The notes under the pieces are model-generated. The model worked only from the letters and a program-made list of their open reading frames with translations, did no database searches and was not told where the DNA came from. 64,000 nt of DNA, taken from contig CAZPSH010000001.1 of NCBI GenBank assembly GCA_964589625.1, forward strand, positions 130,645 through 194,644, read 5' to 3'. The position numbers and the translations under genes were made by a program. Origin of the DNA: JBFLVU01 sp964589625. Lineage in GTDB: Bacteria; Acidobacteriota; UBA4820; DSQY01. Positions 41,314 to 49,747 of this stretch are shown here, in pieces. Positions within the stretch are counted from its first letter, which is position 1; each line of letters opens with the position of its first letter.

Positions 41314-43140
41314 CTACTTCTTAAGCATCATGAACTGCCCGTCGGCGGAGATCTGGTTCATGCCCTTCACCTTCCCGTTCTCCATCACGAAGTCCAGGAC
41401 GAGGTCCGAGTACTCCTTCAGGCGGAACTTCGTTCCCTTGTAGTGAATCAGCGGGTCCGCGGGGCGACCGGGAAAGGCCAGATACAGGACGCCCTCCTTG
41501 AGAAGCACCTCGAACTTCATTCCGGTGGCGGTCTCGTAGGTCCCGGCGATGAGCGCCAGGGTCTTGGCGTCGAGCCGGTCCGGCCGCCGGACGAAGGTGA
41601 CCTCCTTTTCGTCGAGGGACACGACCACCTTGTCCACGTCGCCCTGGGGGTTCGTCTGGAAGTTGAGGCTCCATTTCCCGAACTCCTCGTCGTCCGGCGT
41701 GTCGAAGCGTTCGTAGTGGTATGGCTCCAGGGGGAGGTTCATGGTGCGGAATCCGAAGGTAAGTTTCCCCTCCTTCGAGGTTACGGGCATGTCGCCGTAG
41801 GCCGGGTGCTCGTAGGTGCCCGCATAGGCCTCGAGGGCGTGGGAGGGAGGAGCGTTGGCCACGCGGTCGGCGCCGGCCTTCGCCCGGCCTTCCTTGCCCG
41901 CCTGTTTGCCCTTCTTGTAAAGGGACAGGTAGCGGTCGCTCCAGGGCGTCGGGTCCATGCCCAGGAGGCGTTCGTACACGTTGTACCCCACGGCGTCTCG
42001 AAGCATGGCGCAGTGGTCACCGATTTCGAGCACCACCACGCCCATCTTTTCCTGGGGCATCAGGGAGACCTGGGAGTGGAACCCGTTGATGTCCCCGCCG
42101 TGGTACGAGTACAGTTTGCCGCGATACACGGCGACATTGCGGCCCATGCCGTAGGTGGAGTTCACGAGTTCCCACCAACCCCTGGCCTGTCCCGCGGTGT
42201 TGGGCAGGGCCACGGCGGGAGTGAGGGTTTCCTTGAGAACGGCCGCGGGGATCACCTGCCTGCCGTCGAATTTGCCGTCGTTCATCAGCGCGACGAGCCA
42301 GCGCGTCATGTCCTCCACGTTGGAGACGATGGCGCCGCAGGGTGCCATGCCCTCCGTGTCCTCGTAATAGGGGATTTGGTAAAGTTCGTCGCTCTCGCGC
42401 CGTTCGGTGTACGGGACACCGTGATCGGGCGACTTCTTCAATTCATCGATCGTGAATCCGGACGAGGACATGCCCAGGGGCTCGAAGAGCCGGGTCCGGA
42501 CGAACTCCTCCCAGGTCTTGCCCGACTGGAGTTCGATGGCGTAGCCCACAGCCATGTACATCATGTTGTTGTATATGAAGGTGGTCCGGATGGGCTCCTT
42601 GGGCTCCATGAACTTCAGCCGTTCGAAGAGTTCTCTGCGTGTGAAATCCGCCCGGTACCAGATGAAGTCGTGGCGGGTGATGCCTGTGCGGTGGGCCAGC
42701 ATGTCCCGCAGGGAGACGCCGCTGTTGAGCGCGTCGGTTGCGAAGCGGATGGAGGGGACCTTCTCGCGGATCGGCTTGTCCCAATCCAGCTTCCCCTCCT
42801 CCACAAGCAGCCCCGCCGCCACGGCGGTGAAGAGCTTGCTGTTGGAGGCGATGGGGCACACGGTCCTGGCCGTCATGGGCACTTTCTTCCCCACGTCGGC
42901 GAATCCGTACCCCTTGGCGAATACGACCTTGTCGCCCACGACGACACCGACCGCGACCCCCGGCGCGTTCCACTCCTTCAGGGTCTTCTCCATGTAGGCG
43001 TCGAACCCCTCCAGCTTCTTGGCGTAGTCCCCCTCCTGGGCCCGGGGCGCCACACTGAATGCCAAGACAATCGCGGCGGCAAGCGCAACGGCGGGGCGCG
43101 CGGCGCGCCGGAACCAACCGAAGAAGGTTTGCTCGTGCAT
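41314..43140 (-). CDS. Exported beta-lactamase-fold serine hydrolase
   Basis: A 608-residue class C beta-lactamase-like/DD-peptidase-fold protein (family S12). Signal peptide ARPAVALAAAIVLAFSVAP. Catalytic S99-x-x-K102 in PIASNSKLF, the Y-x-N motif in TFIYNNMMYMAVGY, and the third motif as YHGGDINGF (HGG in place of KTG). A C-terminal beta region (about 420-608, YAGTYEHPAYGDMPV and IAGTYETATGMKFEVL) resembles the DUF3471-type lipocalin-like tail. Likely a periplasmic esterase or peptidase; beta-lactam hydrolysis is not implied. Confidence 0.9.
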   Translation of the reverse strand: MHEQTFFGWFRRAARPAVALAAAIVLAFSVAPRAQEGDYAKKLEGFDAYMEKTLKEWNAPGVAVGVVVGDKVVFAKGYGFADVGKKVPMTARTVCPIASNSKLFTAVAAGLLVEEGKLDWDKPIREKVPSIRFATDALNSGVSLRDMLAHRTGITRHDFIWYRADFTRRELFERLKFMEPKEPIRTTFIYNNMMYMAVGYAIELQSGKTWEEFVRTRLFEPLGMSSSGFTIDELKKSPDHGVPYTERRESDELYQIPYYEDTEGMAPCGAIVSNVEDMTRWLVALMNDGKFDGRQVIPAAVLKETLTPAVALPNTAGQARGWWELVNSTYGMGRNVAVYRGKLYSYHGGDINGFHSQVSLMPQEKMGVVVLEIGDHCAMLRDAVGYNVYERLLGMDPTPWSDRYLSLYKKGKQAGKEGRAKAGADRVANAPPSHALEAYAGTYEHPAYGDMPVTSKEGKLTFGFRTMNLPLEPYHYERFDTPDDEEFGKWSLNFQTNPQGDVDKVVVSLDEKEVTFVRRPDRLDAKTLALIAGTYETATGMKFEVLLKEGVLYLAFPGRPADPLIHYKGTKFRLKEYSDLVLDFVMENGKVKGMNQISADGQFMMLKK

Positions 43141-43263
43141 TTTCAGAACCTCCCTAGACAGTTTCCCTCTTCATCCGTCATACCTGGTGAGGGCGGACGA
43201 AATGCCCGTCCGACCTCGCTAAACGGCAACCCTCCCTCCTTCCCTCCCTGAGCAGGGCCCGCC

Positions 43264-44336
43264 CTACGGGGCGGGCCCGAACACCTGCTGGGCCCATCGA
43301 GGTTCGCGCGCGCGGGGCTTCAACCAATCGGCCATGGTTTCCCAGTAGCCGGACACGTAGCGCTTGCACGTCCGCACCTCGGACCAAAGCCCCGAGGAGC
43401 ACTCCAGAAGGCCGTGGTTGGCGGGAGAGAGCACCATGACCGTGTAGTCCGGGTTGCCTCCTGCCAGCGCCCCGTGGATTTGCCCGCCCCCCGCTTGTCG
43501 AAGGCCATAAAGGCGAAGCCCTGGCGGACGAAAAAGTTCCCCGCGGGCCCCACGTCGGTCCTCGATCCCTGCGAGCCGTTGACGTGAAGGACGGCCGGGA
43601 AGGGGCCCCTCCCCTCCGGAACGAGTACGTATCCCCTCAGGGTCGCGCCGCCGCTTTCGAAGGCCACCGGCTCGCACCGGAAGGGGTCCACCTCCGGCGG
43701 ATAGGGATCCCCCAGATCGGGGCCGCTGAAAAACCGGGTGGCCGAGGCGGGGTACAGGGGACCCGTCCTGCGGGTTTCTGAGTCCCGGTAGTACAAGATG
43801 TCCTTACCGCCAGCGGTGAAGATCCCGGCCATAAGCCCCACGAAAAGAACCCTCCCGGGGGCGACCTCGAAATTTCCCCGGAGGCGGTCCAGGACGCCAG
43901 GTTCAAGGGGAACGATCCGGTGGGCTGCGTATTCGTCCGCCGCGAGCCGCACGGCCATTCTGATTTCGTAGGTGCCGGGCTTGGACTTCGGGTCGGGCGC
44001 GGAGACCTCGAAGAGGTACCTCCCTGCCTTGGGGATCTCCCCCGCCCAAGGCTCCGGGCCAAAGGCCCCGTTGGGGCTGTCCACCTCGGCGAGCTTGAAC
44101 CTGTCCGGATCCAGTACTGTAAGCACTAGGTCCACACCCTTCTGCTGGGCTACAACCTTGATGTACTCCCCTTTGCCCAGGACCGCTGCGAACCCGTGCC
44201 TCTCCCCGGGCCCCAGCACGCCCGTTCTGGCCGCCCCGACCTCCAGGGGAGCCTCCACCGCGTCCTGGGACCGAAGAAGCCCCGATGAGAGAACCAGGAC
44301 CGCCACCCCGATCCACTTCGACCGCCACCGCTTCAT
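43264..44336 (-). pseudogene. Exported alpha/beta hydrolase, internal deletion with frameshift
   Basis: From ATG 44336 (GAGGAGG upstream) the protein has a signal peptide, a PPC-like beta domain (RYLFEVSAPDPKSKPGTYEI) and the first part of an alpha/beta hydrolase (VPEGRGPFPAVLHVNGSQG, FMAFDKRGAGKSTG). Immediately afterwards, near 43480, the proper sequence jumps frame to GGNPDYTVMVLSPANHGLLE, the C-terminal His region, and ends at 43264. About 120-150 residues expected in between, including the GxSxGG nucleophile, are absent. The gene has therefore lost its catalytic serine and reading frame. Confidence 0.7.
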
Positions 44337-44557
44337 CCCCTGCCTCCTCTCCGTCCCCGCTCGCTGGTGATACGGGAGAAGGGTGGCCGGGGTTTAGCAG
44401 GCCTTCAAGAGGACCTTTCGGGCCCCCAGAGACAGGAGCAGCTCCACCGGTTCACCGAAAGGCCCTGGGGCCCTTACGGCAGGGTGACGGTAACCTTGCG
44501 CCTTGGCCCTTCGTATAGCCTGACTCATACGCCGGCGCGCTGATCCGGGAGGCGGAC

Positions 44558-44854
44558 ATGAACGGCAGGCGGCCCAGGGTGGAAGAGTTCAGCCTTTCCG
44601 GCTTCCAAGTGCAGAACTGGATGGCTGCCGCTTGGCGAGCCGTCCTCTCCCGCCGCGTCGTCCTCAAGTCCCGCTCGGGGAGGACTTTTTTCTGGATCCC
44701 CCTCTTTCTCTTCTTTCCTCTGGTCCTCCTCGAGCCCTTGTGGGTCCTGTTGACCGCCGTTTTCTTGCTGGCCCTCGGGGGGCGCCTCTCCCTGGAGAGA
44801 TCCGACCCGGCGCCCGATGGCATCCCGCCGGCCGCCGCCGCCGCCCCCCCCTAA
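44558..44854 (+). CDS. DUF4342-like small membrane protein
   Basis: A 98-residue protein with the DUF4342 layout: VEEFSLSGFQVQNWMAAA then RRVVLKSRSGRTFFWIPL, followed by two hydrophobic stretches (FLFFPLVLLEPLWVLLTAVF). GGGAGG lies 5 bp before the ATG. The tail is Pro/Ala-rich. These proteins are of unknown function, often alongside regulatory DUF4342 partners. It ends 76 bp before the DUF362 gene. Confidence 0.6.
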   Translation: MNGRRPRVEEFSLSGFQVQNWMAAAWRAVLSRRVVLKSRSGRTFFWIPLFLFFPLVLLEPLWVLLTAVFLLALGGRLSLERSDPAPDGIPPAAAAAPP

Positions 44855-44930
44855 GGTTGGATGCCCCACCCGCGCGCACCCCCCGACGGGAGGTGTACAA
44901 TCGTTCCGGTTGGTGAAAAAGGGGGTTCCG

Positions 44931-46151
44931 ATGGCCCGTAGACCGTATCGCAGCCTTCCCTCCGACGCCGGCGTGGACCGGCGCCTCTTCCTGAAGTCCC
45001 TGGGCGTCGCCTCGGCGGCGGTCGCCGGCGGAGTGGTCCTTGGCATCCCCTCTGACGCGGAGGAGATTCCGAAGCCGTCTCCTCCACCGGAAGTGGAGAC
45101 CAACCTCGCGGAGTTTCTCAGGGTCCCCAGGGGGCCCCACGCCATCCCAGGCCCCTTTCCGGGGAGGGTCGTGCGCCTGTCCAACAAGAAGTGCCTCAAG
45201 GACGACAAGGTGGACCCGGCCATCGTCGCGGAAATGGTGGAGGCGGGAATCTGCCGCCTCACCGGAAAGCGGCTGAGAAAGAGCTTCGACCTTCTGTTCA
45301 CCAAATCCGACATAGTCGGAATCAAGGTCAACCCCGTGGGATCCCCGCTCATCAGCACCAAGCCCGAACTCGTGCAGGCAGTCGTCTCCTGGTTGGAGCG
45401 CTGCGGCCTTCCGCGAAGGAACATTGTGATCTGGGACCGCTTCGACGACATGCTCAAGGAGGCCGGCTTCACCCCCCAGCGGTTCCCCGGCGTCCAGATC
45501 GAGGCCATGCAGACCATCGCCGAGGAGGGCAAGACCTGGAAGAACGAGAAGGGCGAGCACGTCAGCGCCCAGAACTTCGACCTCGGGGCCTACTACTACG
45601 CGAAGGGGGTTTTGGGGAAATCGGTCCAGGGCTACGGAAGCGACGACGCCTACATGAACCAGCACGTCTTCGACGGAGAGTACAGCTACTTCGGAAGACT
45701 CGTCACGCAGAAGCTTACGAAGATCATCAACCTTCCCGTGTTCAAGAACACCGGAAACGGTATCTCCATCGCGACGAAGAACCTCGGCTACGGCGTCACG
45801 TGCAACACGGGACGCCTCCACCAGCCCCTGTTCTTCAGGGTGTGCACCGAGGTCCTGGCGGCCCCGTGGGTGAGGGACAAGCTGGTCCTCAACATCGCCG
45901 ACGGCATCCGGGGCCAGTACGACGGGGGGCCCATGGGGAACGAGCAGTTCCAATATCCCCACCACACCCTCTACTTCGCCACCGATCCCTTCGCCCTCGA
46001 TGCCGTTTGCCACGGGGAAATGGTGGCCAAAAGGAAGGCCATGGGGGTCAAGGTCAACGAGGCGCCCCGCTTCACCGACTACCTGAGGCAGGCCGAACAG
46101 CTGGGGCTTGGCGTGGTCGACCCATCCAAGCTCGAGGTGATTCGCGCGTGA
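44931..46151 (+). CDS. Tat-exported DUF362 protein
   Basis: A 406-residue DUF362 protein with a twin-arginine signal (DRRLFLKSLGVASAAVAGG, Arg17-Arg18). The body contains FTKSDIVGIKVNPVGSPLIS, NIVIWDRFDDMLKEAGF, IINLPVFKNTGNGISIATKN, and VLNIADGIRGQYDGGP, all typical. DUF362 domains often carry Fe-S clusters, but the CxxCxxC cluster motif is not seen here. Its stop overlaps the start of the next gene, so the two are a pair. Function unknown; Tat export suggests folding with a cofactor in the cytoplasm. Confidence 0.88.
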   Translation: MARRPYRSLPSDAGVDRRLFLKSLGVASAAVAGGVVLGIPSDAEEIPKPSPPPEVETNLAEFLRVPRGPHAIPGPFPGRVVRLSNKKCLKDDKVDPAIVAEMVEAGICRLTGKRLRKSFDLLFTKSDIVGIKVNPVGSPLISTKPELVQAVVSWLERCGLPRRNIVIWDRFDDMLKEAGFTPQRFPGVQIEAMQTIAEEGKTWKNEKGEHVSAQNFDLGAYYYAKGVLGKSVQGYGSDDAYMNQHVFDGEYSYFGRLVTQKLTKIINLPVFKNTGNGISIATKNLGYGVTCNTGRLHQPLFFRVCTEVLAAPWVRDKLVLNIADGIRGQYDGGPMGNEQFQYPHHTLYFATDPFALDAVCHGEMVAKRKAMGVKVNEAPRFTDYLRQAEQLGLGVVDPSKLEVIRA

Positions 46152-47029
46152 TTCGGCCAGGGGAAATCCAGGCGAACCTGCTCGCCGCCTGCCTTCTGTT
46201 CGCGGCCATTCCAGCCCTTTGCGGTTCACCGGCGCAGACCAACTCCCCTCCCGACGGCCTCCCCGAGGGCTGGACTCGCTCCGCCTCCCCACGGACCTTT
46301 TCCGGAGAGGCCCTGTACGACCACATCGACGGGGGTGCCGAGATCTTCCTGGAACTGGGTTTCAGAACTTGCATCGTCTCGCGCTACGCGGGGCCCGGGG
46401 AGGCCGAAGTCGTCCTCGAATCCTACGAGATGATGGACTCCGCCGCGGCCCTTGGAATCTACCTCATGAACTGCGGCCGGGAGACGCCCGATGGCTCCCT
46501 TTCCGATCGGAACACGGTGGGGAGGACCCAGGTGCGCGCCGTGAAGGGGTGTCTCTACCTGGTCGCGACGGCCGGAGCCGCCGGTCCCGATGTCCGCGTT
46601 GCGCTCTTGGGTTCCGTTCGAGCGGCCCTCGCGAGGGCGCCCGCCGCCCCGGCACCGGCCTGCCTCTCCTGGATTCCGGAGACCGGACAAGCCGCCGGGT
46701 CCCTCCGCATCGCGCGGGGGCCCCTTGGTCTGCAGGCGTCGCTGCCCTTCGTTGACTCGGACGTCCTCATGCTCGCCGCGGGGCGCGCCACGGCTGTGTC
46801 GGCGGACTATCCGGTCGATGGCGGGTCGCTGATTCGCCTCGCCGCCATGTACGAAAGCCCACAGGCCGCCCTTTCCGGCGCCAACCGCTTCGCGGCGGCC
46901 TTTGGCTGGGAACCGGCGGGCGCCGACTCTTCCATCCGAAGGGGAAAAACGCCGGACGGCCGGACCTGCCGGATCTCCATCCAGGGCCCGCGCCTCGACC
47001 TCGAAGCCGAACCACCGGCCACCCCCTGA
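46148..47029 (+). CDS. Exported DUF6599-like protein
   Basis: A 293-residue protein beginning at GTG 46148, overlapping the DUF362 stop as GTGA. Signal peptide NLLAACLLFAAIPALCGSP. The hallmark is EALYDHIDGGAEIFLELGFR, followed by VVLESYEMMDSAAALGIYLM and RAVKGCLYLVATAG, the pattern of DUF6599 proteins, which are repeatedly found beside DUF362 genes. Function unknown; the tight overlap argues they act together in the periplasm. Confidence 0.72.
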   Translation: MIRPGEIQANLLAACLLFAAIPALCGSPAQTNSPPDGLPEGWTRSASPRTFSGEALYDHIDGGAEIFLELGFRTCIVSRYAGPGEAEVVLESYEMMDSAAALGIYLMNCGRETPDGSLSDRNTVGRTQVRAVKGCLYLVATAGAAGPDVRVALLGSVRAALARAPAAPAPACLSWIPETGQAAGSLRIARGPLGLQASLPFVDSDVLMLAAGRATAVSADYPVDGGSLIRLAAMYESPQAALSGANRFAAAFGWEPAGADSSIRRGKTPDGRTCRISIQGPRLDLEAEPPATP

Positions 47030-47097
47030 ACCGCGCCCCTCGCCGCTCTTAAAGCCCCGCCTCTTGTGCTAGAATCGGGCCATTCGAGGATCGGGGC

Positions 47098-48546
47098 ATG
47101 CTGAAGGCGTACCGCTACCAATTCAACATTGTGTGCGCCCTCTCGGACTTGGCCGCACTCGCGGCGGCCTTTCTGAGCGCCTATCTTCTGCGCCGGGACG
47201 TCCTGCCGCTCTTGATTCAAGCGATGGCCCAGCGGCCCGTATTCCCTCTGGGCGACTACCTTCCCGTGTTTCTCCTGTCCTCCTTCGTGATCCTCGGTTG
47301 CCTCTATGCCTTGAAGGGCTACGCCCTGAGTCCGAGCCTGCCCCTGACCTCCGCATTCCTCCTCAACGCCAGGGCCATGGTCACCGCGTTCCTCGTGACC
47401 CTCGCTCTGGCCTACCTCCTCAAACTGACCTTCCTGAGCCGGGTTTTCCTTGTCTCCTTCCTCCTGCTGTTCACGGTCCTGTCCACGTCGCTTCGTTACG
47501 CCGCGGCCCTTTGGTTCCGGAGAGCCGCCCAGAAGGGACGGTACGCCAGGCGCGTGCTCCTCGTGGGCGCGGGACCCCAGGCCCGAATCCTGGGCCGGCG
47601 CATCCAGGAGCGCCCGGAACTGGGCGTCCAGGTAAAGGGGTTTCTCAGCGCCCCGGGGGTGGACACGGCCGACGACGTGGCCCAGATGACCGGGCTTGGG
47701 TTGAGGGACCTGGGGGAAGTCGCGGGCCTTCCCGCCCTCCTCGAGGCGGAGGTGGTGGATGGTGTCATCTTTTGCGTCACGGCCGGGAACCTCGGGAGCT
47801 TCGAGGACCTCTTTCTCATGTGCGAGGACCAGGGGGTGGACACGCTCGTGGCCGCGAACCTCTTTCCGCACCTTGTGGCCCAGGTCCACCTCGAGCGCCT
47901 GGAGGAGCTTCCCCTACTCCGCTTCTCGACGGTCCCGCACAACTACATCGCCCTTTTCCTCAAGAGGGCCATCGACCTCATCGCCTCCGCTCTGGGTCTC
48001 CTGTTCCTTGCGCCCCTGCTGGCTGCCCTGGCCGCCCTCATCAAGGCAACCTCCCGGGGGCCCGTCCTTTTCAGCCAGGAGCGGGTGGGGCTCCACGGGC
48101 GCCGCTTCATGTGCCGCAAGTTCCGGACGATGGTGCAGAACGCGGAGGAGCTGAAGGCGGACCTCACGCACCTGAACGAGGCCGACGGCCCTGTTTTCAA
48201 AATCCGCCAGGATCCTCGCATCACTTCCGTGGGCAGGCTCCTTCGAAAGTTCTCCCTGGACGAACTGCCCCAGCTCTGGAACGTTTTTGTGGGGGATATG
48301 TCCCTGGTGGGCCCCCGCCCGCCCATTCCGTCGGAGGTGGATCGATACGCCCGCTGGCAGAGGAGGCGCCTCTCCATGCGCCCTGGAATCACCTGCCTCT
48401 GGCAGATTTCCGGCCGCAGCGAATTGGACTTCGACACCTGGATGCGGTTGGACCTCCAGTACATCGACCACTGGTCCCTGACCCTAGATTTCGTCATTCT
48501 CGCCAAGACCCTTCCAGCCGTCCTTTCCACCCGGGGGGCCGCCTAG
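47098..48546 (+). CDS. Polyprenyl-phosphate glycosylphosphotransferase (WbaP/WcaJ-type)
   Basis: A 482-residue membrane enzyme. Four N-terminal helices (about 10-130), a Rossmann-like central domain (RRVLLVGAGPQARILGRRIQ, about 155-270), then the bacterial sugar transferase domain: KRAIDLIASALGLLFLAP, GPVLFSQERVGLHGRRFMCR, KFRTMVQNAEELK, RKFSLDELPQLWNV, GDMSLVGPRPP, and RPGITCLWQISGRSELDF. It transfers a hexose-1-phosphate to undecaprenyl phosphate to begin exopolysaccharide or O-antigen repeat synthesis. A TGC-TAGAAT box at 47067-47075 may be its extended -10 element. Confidence 0.92.
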   Translation: MLKAYRYQFNIVCALSDLAALAAAFLSAYLLRRDVLPLLIQAMAQRPVFPLGDYLPVFLLSSFVILGCLYALKGYALSPSLPLTSAFLLNARAMVTAFLVTLALAYLLKLTFLSRVFLVSFLLLFTVLSTSLRYAAALWFRRAAQKGRYARRVLLVGAGPQARILGRRIQERPELGVQVKGFLSAPGVDTADDVAQMTGLGLRDLGEVAGLPALLEAEVVDGVIFCVTAGNLGSFEDLFLMCEDQGVDTLVAANLFPHLVAQVHLERLEELPLLRFSTVPHNYIALFLKRAIDLIASALGLLFLAPLLAALAALIKATSRGPVLFSQERVGLHGRRFMCRKFRTMVQNAEELKADLTHLNEADGPVFKIRQDPRITSVGRLLRKFSLDELPQLWNVFVGDMSLVGPRPPIPSEVDRYARWQRRRLSMRPGITCLWQISGRSELDFDTWMRLDLQYIDHWSLTLDFVILAKTLPAVLSTRGAA

Positions 48547-48597
48547 CCTTTCTCGTCCCCTTCCCCCGGGCTACAATTCCCCTGGGGAGGAGCCATC

Positions 48598-49668
48598 GTG
48601 CCCTGGTACAAGAACGTGCTCGGACTCCGAGGGCCCAAGTCGCCGCGTAGGGGACGCTACGAGATCCCCGACGAAGCGCGGCTTAGCGAAATCCGCAAGC
48701 ATCCTCGCCGCTCCGAGGACGGAGAGGCCTCCGAGATCCAGTCCCGCGCGGGCGACGCTCCTAGCGGGCCCGTAGTTGGCCTCCGCGTAGAGGTACGCAC
48801 GACCGCCGGATTCGCGCGTCTCCCTGGCCTACTCCGCGTCCTGAGGGAGGAGGAAGCCCGAGCGACCTTCTACGTCGGGCTGGGGCCATGCCGGGCCCAC
48901 CTCGCGGCACGCTCTTTCCTGGCCGAGCCCTTCCTCGCCTGGAAGGCCCTGCAATATGGCCTCCCCCGTGCGTATGGATGGGGAATACTCGGGACGGGCG
49001 TCCTCTCCGCCTCCCCCCTGTCCACCGCCGCATCGGCGTTCGCATCCCCCTTGCAGGAAGCAGGCCTGGAGGCCGGCGCCATGCCTTGGGACCATTTCCT
49101 CTGGCAGAGGCGGATCGCGGACATGGACCCGGAGCGGATCTCGCTGGAACTCACCCGCGGGGAGGAGTCCTTCATCCGGGTATTTGGCGTCCCGCCCCAG
49201 TCCTTCGCCGCTCCCGGCTGGATGTGCAGCGACGAGAGCCTCCGCCTCCAGGACCGCCTCAACCTCCTTTTCGCTTCCGACTGCCGGGGCACCGACCCCT
49301 TCGTGCCCGTCATCCAGGCCCGGGTACTGAGGACACCGCAGGTGCCGGTCACCCTCGCCACGGCGCGGGAGCTCCTCCTCTCCGAGGGAATCGCGCCGGC
49401 CGCCGCCTTCGCGCGACTGGCCGACGAGGCCGCCGCCTCGGACTGGCCGGTCTACGGGGCATCCGCCGAGCTGGAAGGTGGTCCTTTTCTGGACGGTTTT
49501 CGAGGGTTTCTCTCCCGCCTTCGCGCCTCAGGACGCGAGGTAGTGTCCCTCCGGCAGGTGCTCGCGTCGCGCCTCGCGGCGGGATCCTCTCTCCCCCGAT
49601 GCACGATGGCCTACGGCGCCGTCGAAGGCCGCCCCGGCGCCGTGTCCCTCCAGCTCTTCGAAGTGTGA
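48598..49668 (+). CDS. ArnD-like polysaccharide deacetylase homologue with altered active site
   Basis: A 356-residue protein. From about residue 60 it follows the NodB-fold ArnD family: GLRVEVRTTAGFARLPGLLR, RATFYVGLGP, LQYGLPRAYGWGIL, the WDH block, FAAPGWMCSDESLRLQ and FASDCRGTDPFVP. ArnD removes a formyl group from undecaprenyl-phosphate-4-formamido-arabinose. Here the metal-binding positions are changed: VDVDT is VEVRT (65-68) and HxWDH is MPWDH (162-166). It may therefore be inactive or differently used. It lies 51 bp after the glycosylphosphotransferase, so a role in surface polysaccharide or lipid-carrier chemistry is likely. Confidence 0.7.
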   Translation: MPWYKNVLGLRGPKSPRRGRYEIPDEARLSEIRKHPRRSEDGEASEIQSRAGDAPSGPVVGLRVEVRTTAGFARLPGLLRVLREEEARATFYVGLGPCRAHLAARSFLAEPFLAWKALQYGLPRAYGWGILGTGVLSASPLSTAASAFASPLQEAGLEAGAMPWDHFLWQRRIADMDPERISLELTRGEESFIRVFGVPPQSFAAPGWMCSDESLRLQDRLNLLFASDCRGTDPFVPVIQARVLRTPQVPVTLATARELLLSEGIAPAAAFARLADEAAASDWPVYGASAELEGGPFLDGFRGFLSRLRASGREVVSLRQVLASRLAAGSSLPRCTMAYGAVEGRPGAVSLQLFEV

Positions 49669-49747
49669 CCCGGCGGACGGGAGAGACGGGATCCGGAGGC
49701 GACGCCCGAACAGGCGGAAACTGCAGGACCGAGGGACGAGCAATCCG

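Noticed and set aside
40864..43251. 795-codon open frame on the plus strand
   Set aside because: Antisense shadow of the serine hydrolase on the minus strand.
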